A stretch of DNA of 64,000 bases from Oceanobacillus senegalensis. GTDB taxonomy: Bacteria > Bacillota > Bacilli > Bacillales > Amphibacillaceae. Location of the stretch: assembly GCF_900176885.1 (NCBI RefSeq), contig NZ_LT839648.1:2789675-2853674 (forward strand), in the 5' to 3' direction. The notes under the pieces are model-generated. The model was given only the letters and a program-made list of their open reading frames with translations, ran no database searches and was not told where the DNA came from. Positions 8,594 to 17,780 of this stretch are shown piece after piece (within the stretch, counting starts at the first letter, position 1; each line of letters begins with the position of its first letter). Made by a program: the position numbers and the translations under genes.

Positions 8594-8677
8594 AAATATT
8601 GTTTTTTAAAAACTTTAAAAATGTTTTGTTCATAAAGTTCACAGTAATTTAAAGCTATTTTTAGCCGTGAATCATTT

Positions 8678-8773
8678 TTATCGCAGGTTAAGGGGCAGTA
8701 ATACACTCACCTCAAAAATGGAGGAAAAACGTATCCTTTTAGATGGTGGATGAAAGAATGCCCCCACTGATTG
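8678..8773 (-). repeat. CAATCAGTGG...CCTGCGATAA repeat element, copy 1 (with insert)
   Basis: Read on the minus strand it begins CAATCAGTGGGGG and ends TATTACTGCCCC then TTAACCTGCGATAA, with about 56 nt of variable sequence between. The outer parts match the element at 33976-34014 nearly base for base, and that copy lacks the middle. It lies in the gap between the response-regulator terminator and the tctC promoter. Confidence 0.75.
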
Positions 8774-8809
8774 AATATTCACTTTATGTAATCATCTATC
8801 TCGTACCAA

Positions 8810-8841
8810 AAGAAAAAGGGATATACAGATGTGTATAGCCC
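8810..8841 (-). terminator. intrinsic terminator after the response regulator gene
   Basis: The minus strand reads GGGCTATACA-CATC-TGTATATCCC, a 10-bp stem with one mismatch, followed by TTTTTCTTTT. It lies 10 nt past the stop of the response regulator. Confidence 0.8.
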
Positions 8842-8851
8842 CTACTCTCCC

Positions 8852-9541
8852 CTATATATTTGTTTTTCGCTCTTGTAAATAATATCTTCGTTCCGGTCGA
8901 CCGACAATTCCATAGACGCTTTCTGCTTTTAGATAACCTGTCCCAACAAGGTATTCTAGATAACGTCTTGCTGTTGTTCGGGAGGCCCCCATTTTTTCTC
9001 CTACTTTTTCAGAGGTCATCCCATTTGGAAAAGATTGTAATAAATCCATTACCTTACGCAAAGTGACAGAATCTATCCCTGATGGGAGGTTTCCCTGAGA
9101 AATCTTCGTTTGATTCATCCCAAAAATGGACTCTAATAGGTTTTGATTAACCTCTTTTGCTTCCTGAAACAACTGTTTCTTCTTTTTATATTGATCCATT
9201 GTTTGATTGAATTTTTGTAAATCAACTGGTTTTATTAGATAATGAAAAACGCCATATCCTAGCGACTTTTCTAAAAATTCCTTATCCGTAGATGCCGTAA
9301 TCATAATAATATCTAACCCCGGATGGTATTCCCTTATTTCCCACAATAATTCCGTACCTAACCTATCCGGCATATAAATATCCAATAATAATAAATCAAC
9401 TGATTGTTTATTTAATAAATCAAGTGTTTCAACCGCATTTATTGCACTCCCAATAACACACATTCCTTCTATCTTTTCTATGTATGCTTCATGTATTTTT
9501 GCAACCCGGAAATCATCTTCAGCTATAGCAACTCTAATCAT
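8852..9541 (-). CDS. CitB/DcuR-family response regulator
   Basis: This is a 229-residue transcription factor. The receiver domain (1-120) has acidic residues E8, D9 and D10, phospho-acceptor D54 in LLLLDIYMPD, and the conserved lysine in HYLIKPVD. The C-terminal helix-turn-helix (about 170-225, with ASRTTARRYLEYL and GRPERRYYL) is that of the CitB family, which controls citrate, malate and fumarate transport genes. It is co-transcribed with the sensor kinase 34 nt upstream. Because the tctCBA-tcuA operon lies next on the same strand, it is very probably its activator. Confidence 0.9.
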   Translation of the reverse strand: MIRVAIAEDDFRVAKIHEAYIEKIEGMCVIGSAINAVETLDLLNKQSVDLLLLDIYMPDRLGTELLWEIREYHPGLDIIMITASTDKEFLEKSLGYGVFHYLIKPVDLQKFNQTMDQYKKKKQLFQEAKEVNQNLLESIFGMNQTKISQGNLPSGIDSVTLRKVMDLLQSFPNGMTSEKVGEKMGASRTTARRYLEYLVGTGYLKAESVYGIVGRPERRYYLQERKTNI

Positions 9542-9575
9542 TGATTTTCATCTCCTTAAAAGAAGTTTGCTAGAT

Positions 9576-11159
9576 TCAATTCTTTGGTAGGAAAACAGTA
9601 AATCGCGTTCCCTTCTTAGATGTATCAAATTCAATGAATCCTCCAAGTTGATCCAGTTCATACTTCACATTTGCTAAACCATACCCTCTATTTCCCCCCT
9701 TCTCGGAAGAACCTTTTTCAAATAAATCTGGCAAAAACTCTTCCTTAATTCCTTGTCCATTATCGGAAACTTCAAGTATAATGTCATTTCCAATATCAGT
9801 GGTAAAGAATGTTACTTTTCCTTCCACAGAATCAGAAACTGCTTCAAAGGCATTATCTATTAAATTACTAATAATAATGAGCAATGGAACTAGCTCAAAC
9901 TTACTTGGTAGCTTCTCTAATGATGAATTAGAATCAATGATAAAGTCCAACTTATTCTCAGAGGCCTTTGCCAGTTTTCCTAATAAAATAGCCTGAACTT
10001 TCTCATCTTGAATGTGATTAAAAATTATATCGGAATTTATTTCTTGTATTTTGGTAATTTCCTGAATAAAATCCATAGCATCTTTATGTTTACCAAGTTG
10101 TAGTAGACCCAACAACACATATAATTTATTAGTAAATTCATGTGTCTGCGCTCGTAATTCTTCCGAGTATTGTTTTACTTCAGAGATAGTATTAATCATA
10201 TTTTTAACCTCCGTCTTATCTCGGAAACTAGCAACCTTACCTATTCGATTTTTTCCATCTAGAACAGGCATCGTATTAACAATAATAGTTTTTCCATTAT
10301 ATTGAATTTCTACATCATTCATTTGATTAGGGGACAAAATGATATCAGTAATTTTAGTGGTATTAAACAATTCCCTTAAAGGTGCACCTTTTTCTTTCCC
10401 TTTTATACCAAGTATCTGTTTAGCAGAACTGTTTATCATCGTAATATGTCCGGTTGAATCTACTGCAATAATACCCTCCTTAATAGATTGTAGGATTGCA
10501 TTTTTCTTTTTATATAGAGAAGTTATTTCGAAAGGCTCTAACCCCAATGTATCTTTTCGAATACTCCTGGTAAGCATTACTCCACCTAGTATCCCAATAA
10601 GCAATACACCGATGGATACAATTATAATAGTTTCTATATCGGAAATTGTCCTTTTTACAATTTCATCTACTTCAAATACAACTGCCACAGCACCTTCTAT
10701 TTTCCTATAGGATTCATACTGCACAGAAATAGGTGCTATTCCTAGTAAGTAATCTTCATTTTTGATACGTACCGTTTTCACATATGCACTACCGAAAACT
10801 AGCGCCTGATAAGAAAGTCTTTTCTCCATCAATTCATTTGATATATAATCATCAATATTGGAATACACAAGTTCATTCGTATTTTCTAGTAGTACACCAG
10901 TTGCACCAGTCTCTCCCGTTACTTGATTAAAGATATGCTTTTCCTCATTATCTATACCAGAGGAAGCCGCTTCTTGTATATTGGGCATATAGGATAACGT
11001 TCTAGCTGCTTGGAGCGCACTATTTTCTGCATCATTTATTTCTTCCCAGTATTCCATCGTGATATATGTAATCGTTAACAAAGTTACAATTAGCAAAATC
11101 AGAAAAATAATCAAACCTAAAACTTTAACATGTAAACGAACATTCGTAAGATACCTCAT
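9576..11159 (-). CDS. CitA/DcuS-family sensor histidine kinase
   Basis: This is a 527-residue membrane sensor. Helix 1 (about 12-34) and helix 2 (about 175-197) flank an extracytoplasmic sensing domain of the CitA/DcuS type. A cytoplasmic PAS domain (about 215-315) follows, then a histidine box in AQTHEFTNKLYVLLGLL (near 340) and an ATPase domain with N-box NLIDNAFEAV and glycine boxes DNGQGI and GYGLANV. This architecture senses external citrate or C4-dicarboxylates. It is the first gene of the two-gene signalling operon and is divergent from the lactonase gene. Confidence 0.9.
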   Translation of the reverse strand: MRYLTNVRLHVKVLGLIIFLILLIVTLLTITYITMEYWEEINDAENSALQAARTLSYMPNIQEAASSGIDNEEKHIFNQVTGETGATGVLLENTNELVYSNIDDYISNELMEKRLSYQALVFGSAYVKTVRIKNEDYLLGIAPISVQYESYRKIEGAVAVVFEVDEIVKRTISDIETIIIVSIGVLLIGILGGVMLTRSIRKDTLGLEPFEITSLYKKKNAILQSIKEGIIAVDSTGHITMINSSAKQILGIKGKEKGAPLRELFNTTKITDIILSPNQMNDVEIQYNGKTIIVNTMPVLDGKNRIGKVASFRDKTEVKNMINTISEVKQYSEELRAQTHEFTNKLYVLLGLLQLGKHKDAMDFIQEITKIQEINSDIIFNHIQDEKVQAILLGKLAKASENKLDFIIDSNSSLEKLPSKFELVPLLIIISNLIDNAFEAVSDSVEGKVTFFTTDIGNDIILEVSDNGQGIKEEFLPDLFEKGSSEKGGNRGYGLANVKYELDQLGGFIEFDTSKKGTRFTVFLPKN

Positions 11160-11319
11160 GTTATCCTCCAGAAAAATAGGAATTATCCGACTTCAGTTAA
11201 ATTAAAAATTTAGTTATTATAGTATAACACTTTTCGACATGATTCAGAAAGTGACAGGAATCAATGATAAACGGTATACTAGAAAATAGAGTATTATTTT
11301 GAAAGGAGTATGGTAAATA

Positions 11320-12363
11320 ATGAGATATAAGGGGTACATTGGTACATATACGAAAAGAGAAAGTCAAGGAATTTATTCGTTTGAATTAGATACCGACAAA
11401 AAACAAATTGTCAATGTAAATGTTGCCGCGAAAATTGGTAGTCCTACTTATTTAAATATAACAAGCGATAAGAAATTCCTATATTCTGTAGCAAAAGAAA
11501 ATGATAATGGCGGGGTTGCTGCCTACTCTATTAATCAAGAAAACGGAAAGTTAACCTTTCTAAACCAACAATTAGTTTCAGGACCAAACCCTTGCCATGT
11601 GAATACGGATAAAAAGCATCACTATTTATTCAGTACGAACTATCATAAGGGAACAGTTGATTCCTATCTGTTAAATTCGGACGGAACAATAAGCCCAGCC
11701 TCATCAACCATTCAACATACTGGAAGTGGTCCAGACCCAAGACAGGAGAAAGCTCATGTCCATTTTGCCGGCATGACACCTGACGAAAAATATTTGGCCG
11801 CTATCGATTTAGGCAGCGATATTCTAGTAACTTACGCAGTTAATGAGGATGGCAAGTTAACTGAAATACATCGATTAGAAGTTCCCGCTGGTAGTGGCCC
11901 AAGACACCTGACATTCCATCCAAAGCGTAAAGACATTGCTTACTTAGTTACAGAATTTAGTGGTGAAGTATTTGTATTAAGTTATAATAGTACGAACGGA
12001 AAATTCTCCATCCTTCAAAAAGTAAAGACTGTTCCTGAAGACTTTACAGAAAATAACCAAGGGAGTGCCATCCATATTTCATCAGATGGAAAGTTTGTCT
12101 ATGCGGGAAATCGTGGACATAATAGTATTGCTGTTTTTCAAGTAGATGAACAGTCAAATAACCTAAACTTAGTGGAAATTACACCTACAGAAGGAAATTG
12201 GCCAAGGGACTTTACATTAGACCCATCTGAAAACTATATTATTGCATCAAACCAAGAATCAGATAACCTAACCCTATTCTCACGAGACACTGAAACAGGA
12301 AAACTAACACTAATACAAAAAGATATTTATGCACCCGAACCAGTTTGCATTAAATTCCTATAA
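11320..12363 (+). CDS. lactonase-family seven-bladed beta-propeller (6-phosphogluconolactonase type)
   Basis: This 347-residue protein resembles Bacillus YkgB and Escherichia Pgl. Recurrent blade motifs are visible, such as GSPTYLNITSDKKFLY, GPNPCHVNTD, AHVHFAGMTPDEKYLAA, GSGPRHLTFHP and SDGKFVYAGNRGHNSIAVF. Members hydrolyse 6-phosphogluconolactone in the pentose phosphate pathway, though not every member is proven to do so. It is cytosolic, with no signal peptide. The start is ATG after GAAAGGAG. It is a single-gene unit ended by a terminator and appears unrelated to its neighbours. Confidence 0.85.
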   Translation: MRYKGYIGTYTKRESQGIYSFELDTDKKQIVNVNVAAKIGSPTYLNITSDKKFLYSVAKENDNGGVAAYSINQENGKLTFLNQQLVSGPNPCHVNTDKKHHYLFSTNYHKGTVDSYLLNSDGTISPASSTIQHTGSGPDPRQEKAHVHFAGMTPDEKYLAAIDLGSDILVTYAVNEDGKLTEIHRLEVPAGSGPRHLTFHPKRKDIAYLVTEFSGEVFVLSYNSTNGKFSILQKVKTVPEDFTENNQGSAIHISSDGKFVYAGNRGHNSIAVFQVDEQSNNLNLVEITPTEGNWPRDFTLDPSENYIIASNQESDNLTLFSRDTETGKLTLIQKDIYAPEPVCIKFL

Positions 12364-12426
12364 GGTGCCTGTCACAATCTATTTTCTTCAGCGAACCTTA
12401 ATGGGAAGTTCTCTTAAAATGTAACT

Positions 12427-12476
12427 AAAAGCTGCTAAACCTTGCATTTTCTATAGCAAGAATTTAGCAGCTTTTT
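12427..12476 (+). terminator. intrinsic terminator after the lactonase gene
   Basis: AAAGCTGCTAAA pairs with TTTAGCAGCTTT around an inner TTGC/GCAA stem, followed by TTTTTG. Confidence 0.8.
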
Positions 12477-12611
12477 GTCCTATGCATCGAAATATCATAT
12501 GATAGATGTTTTTAGAAAATAGCTAGGCACTTATTCGAACCTGACGCTCATCTTTAGTCCATCACTAAAAAAATGTATGAAATGTAACCCAATCGTACAT
12601 CGCTTATATAA

Positions 12612-13694
12612 TTACGCACTTTTCCTTTTTTCCAATTGCCCATTGTCTCTATTCCTTGTACGAAAAGGAGCAATAATTAGAACTGCTATAAGGACAAGTC
12701 CAAGATAGCCAATTAGTGGATAAAAGTATGCAACAAGATCAGTGAATCCTACAAAGCTTGCCGCAAACCCTGTAATCACGGCGATAAGAAAAAAGTTTTT
12801 AAATTTTTTCGTACCAATATCTGCAAATCGAGCGGCAAAGGCGTAGAACATACTAATTCCCGTATTAAAAATCATAGCAAATAATACAATCGACATAAGC
12901 ACACCCAATACAGGAGACATTTCATTAACAATACCTAGCATAGGCATTTCCATTGCCCCTACTTCCTCAATCTTTGCAAAAATAGCTAGGTGACTTAATA
13001 AAATTAATACCCCAAGACCAAGACCACCAACTAATCCGCCTAATGCAGCATTTTTTCTATTCTTTTCTGTTCCACCCATAACAATGGCCATGGATGCCCC
13101 TAGCGCTGTATTAAAGGAAACATAGTTAATCCCCGAAATGAACCAGTTAGGTAATGTAGTTGGAGTTTCTTTTGCAACTTCATCCAGCAAAGCAAAAGAA
13201 CTATCCACCGTTAGAAAACTAAAAATAGATATAATAATAACAAATAAGATAAGAAATGGTGTAATACCGCCAATAACGGATACGACACGATCTACATTTA
13301 ACATACCAATAAAGATAATAAATAGTGTCATTATGGCTGTTCCAACTACATGAGGAACACCAAATTGCTGATGAAGGTTAGAACCTGCACCTGCAACCAT
13401 TACAACTCCAACACCAAATAACGTAAAAATAATTATATAATCGATTATTCTTCCAATAAATCGATTACCACTAGCTTGATAAATAACTTCTTTATGTGAA
13501 TTAGTTTGTTCACGACTACCTAACCAGACAAGCACCATCCCAACATACGCAAATAAAGCTGTCGATATAAACGCTCCCAAAATACCCATCAGTCCGAAAC
13601 TTGTAAAATATTGTAAAACCTCCTGTCCTGAGGCAAATCCGGCACCAACAATAACACCTATAAAAGCGCTTCCAATTCTTAGAATATTCTTCAT
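12612..13694 (-). CDS. YkvI-type membrane transporter (paralogue 1)
   Basis: This 360-residue protein has about ten helices and belongs to the YkvI family, distantly related to LeuT-fold amino-acid carriers. The N-terminus has the family's IGSAFIGVIVGAGFASGQE, an unwound-helix glycine motif. It is a tandem duplicate of the next gene upstream, and most positions are identical over the full length. YkvI itself has no firm substrate. Its location beside adeR-ald-alr and a shared promoter motif suggest alanine or another small neutral amino acid, which is an inference. The C-terminal tail (NRDNGQLEKRKSA) is basic. Confidence 0.8.
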   Translation of the reverse strand: MKNILRIGSAFIGVIVGAGFASGQEVLQYFTSFGLMGILGAFISTALFAYVGMVLVWLGSREQTNSHKEVIYQASGNRFIGRIIDYIIIFTLFGVGVVMVAGAGSNLHQQFGVPHVVGTAIMTLFIIFIGMLNVDRVVSVIGGITPFLILFVIIISIFSFLTVDSSFALLDEVAKETPTTLPNWFISGINYVSFNTALGASMAIVMGGTEKNRKNAALGGLVGGLGLGVLILLSHLAIFAKIEEVGAMEMPMLGIVNEMSPVLGVLMSIVLFAMIFNTGISMFYAFAARFADIGTKKFKNFFLIAVITGFAASFVGFTDLVAYFYPLIGYLGLVLIAVLIIAPFRTRNRDNGQLEKRKSA

Positions 13695-13747
13695 CTATTA
13701 CCCTCCCTATCTGCCGAACAATTACAATTATATCATGAATTACTACT

Positions 13748-13760
13748 TTTGTGTATATAC
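13748..13760 (-). promoter_or_regulatory. TTTGTGTATATAC motif upstream of YkvI paralogue 1
   Basis: The same 13-mer, with flanking similarity (YAAA on one side, a TATAAT-type -10 about 20 nt toward the gene), occurs before paralogue 2 at 15059-15071. On the minus strand the -10 is the TATAAT in CATGATATAATTG and no good -35 exists at 17 nt. This fits an activator-dependent promoter with the motif in the -35 region. Confidence 0.5.
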
Positions 13761-13880
13761 CAAATAGTAAAATAATATGGGATGATATGGCAAAAACATA
13801 GAGGAAGCAGGTATTAATACAAAGGCGAAATACTAGAATTCGGGAAATAACCGTCATCAAAAAGATGAAGTTTAACATAT

Positions 13881-13918
13881 AAAAAAAGCGATGCACTTGT
13901 ATGTACATCGCTTTTTTA
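13881..13918 (-). terminator. intrinsic terminator after YkvI paralogue 2
   Basis: AAAAAAGCGATG pairs with CATCGCTTTTTT around an 11-13 nt loop, ending 3 nt before the stop of the minus-strand gene. The T-run works on both strands. Confidence 0.8.
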
Positions 13919-13920
13919 TA

Positions 13921-15003
13921 TTATGCACTTTCACGTTCTTCTATCTGTTCCCTATCTTTTTTCCTCAAACGAATTGGGGCAATTAATAAGACTGCTATTA
14001 ACACAAGACCTAGATAACCTATTAGTGGATAGAAATAAGCAACAAGGTCAGTGAATCCTACAAAGCTTAGAATAAATCCTACTGCCATCGTAATCAAGAA
14101 AAAGTTCCTAAATTTCTTTGTACCTATTTCCGTAAATCGTGCGGCAAATGAATAGAACATACTAATTCCCGTATTGAAAATCATACCAAATAATACAACG
14201 GACATAACCACACCTAAAATAGGTGAAATCTCGTTTACAATACCGAGCATTGGCATTTCCATTGCCCCAACTGCCTCAATTTTTGCAAAAATTGCAAGGT
14301 GACTTAGTAAAATTAATATTCCAATACCGAGACCCCCAGCTAATCCACCTAATGCAGCTGTTTTCCTATTAGTTTCAGCTCCTCCCATAACAATGGCCAT
14401 AGCAGCCCCTACAGCTGTGTTAAAGGAAACATAGTTAATTCCTGAAATAAACCAGTTTGGTAAAGTAGTTGGGGTTTCTTTTGCTGTTGCATTAAGCGAT
14501 GCAAAAGAACCATCCATTGTAAGAAAACTAAAAACAGATATAATAACAACGAATAAAACAAGAAACGGTGTAATACTTCCAATAACGGATACAACACGAT
14601 CAACATTAAACATCCCCACAACGATAATTAATAGAGTCATAATTACTGTTCCAACAACGTGAGGAACGCCAAATTGTTGATTAAGGTTAGATCCAGCACC
14701 TGCAACCATTACGACGCCAACACCAAATAACGTAAAAATAATTATATAATCAATAGCCATACCTATATATCGATTACCACTAGCTTTATATATAACATCT
14801 TTATGTGAATTGGTTCGTTCACGACTACCTAACCAGACAAGCGCCATTCCAACATAAGCAAATAACGCGGTTGATATAATCGCACCAATAGTACCCAATA
14901 ACCCGAAACTTGTAAAATATTGTAAAACTTCCTGCCCTGATGCAAAACCAGCACCAACAATAACACCCATAAAAGCGCTTCCAATTCTTAGAATATCCTT
15001 CAT
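13921..15003 (-). CDS. YkvI-type membrane transporter (paralogue 2)
   Basis: This is a 360-residue membrane protein of the same family and length as its downstream neighbour. It starts MKDILRIGSAFMGVIVGAG and contains the same GVVMVAGAGSNLNQQFGVPHV and NWFISGINYVSFNTA blocks. Differences between the two copies concentrate in loops and in the region around residues 165-180. It lies divergently from adeR, which is transcribed from the same intergenic region. Because each copy keeps its own promoter motif and terminator, both appear functional. Alanine transport is an inference from context. Confidence 0.8.
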   Translation of the reverse strand: MKDILRIGSAFMGVIVGAGFASGQEVLQYFTSFGLLGTIGAIISTALFAYVGMALVWLGSRERTNSHKDVIYKASGNRYIGMAIDYIIIFTLFGVGVVMVAGAGSNLNQQFGVPHVVGTVIMTLLIIVVGMFNVDRVVSVIGSITPFLVLFVVIISVFSFLTMDGSFASLNATAKETPTTLPNWFISGINYVSFNTAVGAAMAIVMGGAETNRKTAALGGLAGGLGIGILILLSHLAIFAKIEAVGAMEMPMLGIVNEISPILGVVMSVVLFGMIFNTGISMFYSFAARFTEIGTKKFRNFFLITMAVGFILSFVGFTDLVAYFYPLIGYLGLVLIAVLLIAPIRLRKKDREQIEERESA

Positions 15004-15058
15004 GTATTGTCCCCCTTTATTGTAAGTATTATTATATCATGAAAATAGATGAAATCTA

Positions 15059-15108
15059 TTTGTGTATATACTAAAATAGAATATAGAATATTTGTGTATT
15101 TGTACAAA
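15059..15108. promoter_or_regulatory. TTTGTGTA motifs and TTTGTACAAA palindrome between YkvI paralogue 2 and adeR
   Basis: TTTGTGTATATAC lies at 15059-15071 and TTTGTGTA again at 15091-15098, running straight into the perfect palindrome TTTGTACAAA at 15099-15108. The site is shared by two divergent genes. The TTTGTGT core recurs as a perfect inverted repeat upstream of ald. These are candidate AdeR operators. Confidence 0.45.
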
Positions 15109-15177
15109 AAATGTCGTTTTTAAATAAAAACCCTTGACATAGACTAAATCCAACTAATCGGGAGGAAATTAATTTAT

Positions 15178-16431
15178 ATGAATAATAATAGAAATGGTTC
15201 GGAACAATCCATAACAAAGCTAATAAAGGGAGTTGATTCACCAGATGAACTAGCAGACCAAATCGCTGAAATTTTTGACTGTCCGATAACAATAGAGGAT
15301 TCTAATCATCATATTATTGCTTATAGTAAACATAGTGAAAATATTGATGAAGCCAGAATAAGCACCATTATGAATCGAAAAGTCCCCGATAAAGTTATTA
15401 ATGGGCTTTGGAAAAAAGGGATTATGCCAAAATTGATTGATCGTGACGAACCAGTCATTATTCCAGAAATAAAGCATATCGGCCTTGGTAACCGTGTCGC
15501 TATCTCCATTCGAAAAAGAAACGAAATACTGGGATTCATATGGGCCCATACCGCAAATAAGACGTTAAATGAAGAGAATTTGCAGCTACTAAAAGAAGCA
15601 GCCGTAGAAATGAAACACTTCCTACTTAAACGTCGTCAAGGGAAAAGAAAATCAGAGGAAGGGTATAAGGATTTCTTATGGCAACTATTAACGGGAGATA
15701 TTCAAGACACAAGGAAAATTTCTTACCTAGCCAACCAATATAATATGAACTTGGAGGGAAAAATAGGAATAGTCATCTTTCAGTTTCCTAATGATGTTAC
15801 CGAGCAAGTGGAAAAACATGCTTACTATCTTTCCGAAACCCAAGTCAAAGTAAAAGTAGAGGCCCGTTTATTTGATGAAAATGAATTTATCACACTTGTT
15901 CGACTAAGAAAAGAAGAAGACACTAGCGAGTCATTAACTAATTTTATAAAACAATTTGTAGATAAAATCACTGGACAACTGAACATACTTTCCATTACTG
16001 GTGTATCAGGCCTTCTATATGAAAAGGCGCAACATATTCATGAGTCATACAAGCAAGCCCAAAAAATGTTGAAGCTTAAAGAAATTTTTACAGATGAATT
16101 GGAGAACATATATATATATGAAGATTTAGGAATATATCAATTTATTGAAGAACTGCACGACATACAAAAAGGGCAATATTTTAATAAATATATAGAAAAG
16201 ATTCGCACGTATGACCAAAAACACCGTACTTCCCTTTTGCCCACCTTAGAGGTTTATTTAAAGGAGGATTGTAATGTTTACCAAGCAGCCCAAGCGTTAT
16301 TTATTCACCCAAATACAATGAATTATCGATTAAAGCGTATCAAAGAAGTTGCCAAGCTTAATTTAAAAGACCCTAATCAAAAGACAGTAATTTATCTCCA
16401 TTTACTAATGGAGAAGATTTCCAAAGGATGA
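15178..16431 (+). CDS. adeR: AdeR-type PucR-family regulator of alanine dehydrogenase
   Basis: This 417-residue regulator has an N-terminal GAF-like sensing region (about 15-150), a middle GGDEF-related region (about 180-300) and a C-terminal PucR helix-turn-helix (about 355-415, with LEVYLKEDCNVYQAAQALFIHPNTMNYRLKRI split over two helices). In Bacillus subtilis AdeR activates ald in response to L-alanine. Here the gene lies immediately before ald in the same orientation, which makes the assignment strong. The ATG follows GGGAGGA. A perfect inverted repeat at its stop codon may be its binding site. Confidence 0.85.
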   Translation: MNNNRNGSEQSITKLIKGVDSPDELADQIAEIFDCPITIEDSNHHIIAYSKHSENIDEARISTIMNRKVPDKVINGLWKKGIMPKLIDRDEPVIIPEIKHIGLGNRVAISIRKRNEILGFIWAHTANKTLNEENLQLLKEAAVEMKHFLLKRRQGKRKSEEGYKDFLWQLLTGDIQDTRKISYLANQYNMNLEGKIGIVIFQFPNDVTEQVEKHAYYLSETQVKVKVEARLFDENEFITLVRLRKEEDTSESLTNFIKQFVDKITGQLNILSITGVSGLLYEKAQHIHESYKQAQKMLKLKEIFTDELENIYIYEDLGIYQFIEELHDIQKGQYFNKYIEKIRTYDQKHRTSLLPTLEVYLKEDCNVYQAAQALFIHPNTMNYRLKRIKEVAKLNLKDPNQKTVIYLHLLMEKISKG

Positions 16432-16451
16432 TTTGTGTAAAAACACAAATC
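16430..16451. promoter_or_regulatory. perfect inverted repeat upstream of ald, candidate AdeR site
   Basis: GATTTGTGT and ACACAAATC flank AAAA, giving a perfect 9-bp arm palindrome that overlaps the adeR stop codon and ends 93 nt before the ald start. It carries the TTTGTGT core seen in the YkvI/adeR promoter regions. It has no adjacent T-run, so a binding site is more likely than a terminator. Confidence 0.55.
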
Positions 16452-16543
16452 AATCATTTTACTTTTATTTTTTTAAATAAGGAATTATGATAATAAATAG
16501 GGTACGATAGAAATGTAAACTTGATAGCAAGGAGAGATAAAAG

Positions 16544-17656
16544 ATGATTATAGGAGTACCTAAAGAAATTAAAAATAATGAAAACCGTGTTGCAATGACA
16601 CCTGCTGGGGTAGTCAATTTAATAAACGCAGGACAAAAAGTTATTATCGAGAAAGATGCTGGATTAGGAAGTAGCTTTACAAATCAGGAATATAAAGATG
16701 CTGGTGCGGAAGTAATTGAAAACGCTTCAAGTGTTTGGGAACAAGCAGATATGATTATGAAGGTTAAAGAACCACTTCCTTCCGAGTACAAATATTTCCG
16801 TAAAGGATTAATCTTATTCACATATCTACATTTAGCTGCAGAACCAGAATTAGCAAAAGCACTAGTAGAAAATGAAGTAACTGCTATCGCTTATGAAACA
16901 ATCACAGTAAACCGTACACTACCACTATTAACTCCAATGAGTGAAGTTGCTGGTCGTATGGCTACACAACTTGGGGCACAATACCTTGAAAAATCTAAAG
17001 GTGGAAAAGGTATTGTTCTAGGCGGTATCCCAGGGGTAGGTCGCGGTACAGTAACAGTTATCGGCGGCGGTGTCGTAGGATTTAATGCCGCTAAAATCGC
17101 TCTAGGCTTTGGTGCAAAAGTGAATATTATTGACTTAAACCCTGCACGCTTACGTGAGTTAGAGGACATCTTTGGTTCTAGTGTACAAACACTTATGTCT
17201 AACCCATTCAATATCGCAGAAGCTGTTAAAGAATCTGACCTAGTAATTGGATCTGTTTTAATTCCAGGTCGCAAAGCGCCTAAACTCGTTTCAGAAGAAA
17301 TGGTTAAATCTATGCAACCAGGTTCTGTTATCGTAGACGTTGCAATCGACCAAGGTGGAAACTTTGAAACAGTAGATCACCCAACTACACACGATGACCC
17401 AATCTATGTTAAACACGATGTACTACATTATGCAGTTGCTAACATTCCTGGGGCGGTTCCACGTACAGCAACAGTTGGACTAACAAATGTAACAGTACCA
17501 TATGCTGCACAAATTGCTTCAAAAGGGGTTGCAAAAGCAGTTCAAGATAACCCAGCAGTTGCTTCTGGTGTTAACGTAACAAATGGTAAAGTAACTTATG
17601 AAGCAGTTGCCAAAGATCTTGGATATGACTATGTGTCCGTTGAGAAAGCACTATAA
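16544..17656 (+). CDS. ald: alanine dehydrogenase
   Basis: This 370-residue enzyme interconverts L-alanine and pyruvate plus ammonia with NAD+. It starts [17 protein letters not shown], and the catalytic residues fall at the family positions: K75 in MKVKEP and H96 in LFTYLHLAA. The Rossmann fold has GGIPGVGRG and [13 protein letters not shown] (about 155-180). A typical PGAVPRTAT segment lies near 304. Length is standard. It supports growth on alanine and has a role in sporulation in bacilli. It follows adeR and its candidate operator, and ends in a strong terminator. Confidence 0.96.
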   Translation: MIIGVPKEIKNNENRVAMTPAGVVNLINAGQKVIIEKDAGLGSSFTNQEYKDAGAEVIENASSVWEQADMIMKVKEPLPSEYKYFRKGLILFTYLHLAAEPELAKALVENEVTAIAYETITVNRTLPLLTPMSEVAGRMATQLGAQYLEKSKGGKGIVLGGIPGVGRGTVTVIGGGVVGFNAAKIALGFGAKVNIIDLNPARLRELEDIFGSSVQTLMSNPFNIAEAVKESDLVIGSVLIPGRKAPKLVSEEMVKSMQPGSVIVDVAIDQGGNFETVDHPTTHDDPIYVKHDVLHYAVANIPGAVPRTATVGLTNVTVPYAAQIASKGVAKAVQDNPAVASGVNVTNGKVTYEAVAKDLGYDYVSVEKAL

Positions 17657-17697
17657 ACTTTAAAATTTTCTAAGCAAGAATTAAAAACGTATTTTCG

Positions 17698-17739
17698 TAA
17701 AAATACCCTTCCCCTTATATTATGGAAGGGTATTTTTAT
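17698..17739 (+). terminator. intrinsic terminator after ald
   Basis: AAATACCCTTCC pairs perfectly with GGAAGGGTATTT, followed by TTATC. The 12-bp stem has an 11-nt loop. Confidence 0.85.
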
Positions 17740-17780
17740 CAAGAATCAGCTATATTTCAGTCATCACAGGGGGGATTACT

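Noticed and set aside
13516-13908. A 130-codon minus-strand frame overlapping the start of YkvI paralogue 1.
   Set aside because: It overlaps the conserved transporter start and the terminator of the next gene, and its composition is that of an out-of-frame reading.
16430-16451. Reading the perfect repeat at the adeR stop as an ordinary terminator.
   Set aside because: No T-run follows closely, and the TTTGTGT core recurs at other promoters of the module, so an operator fits better.
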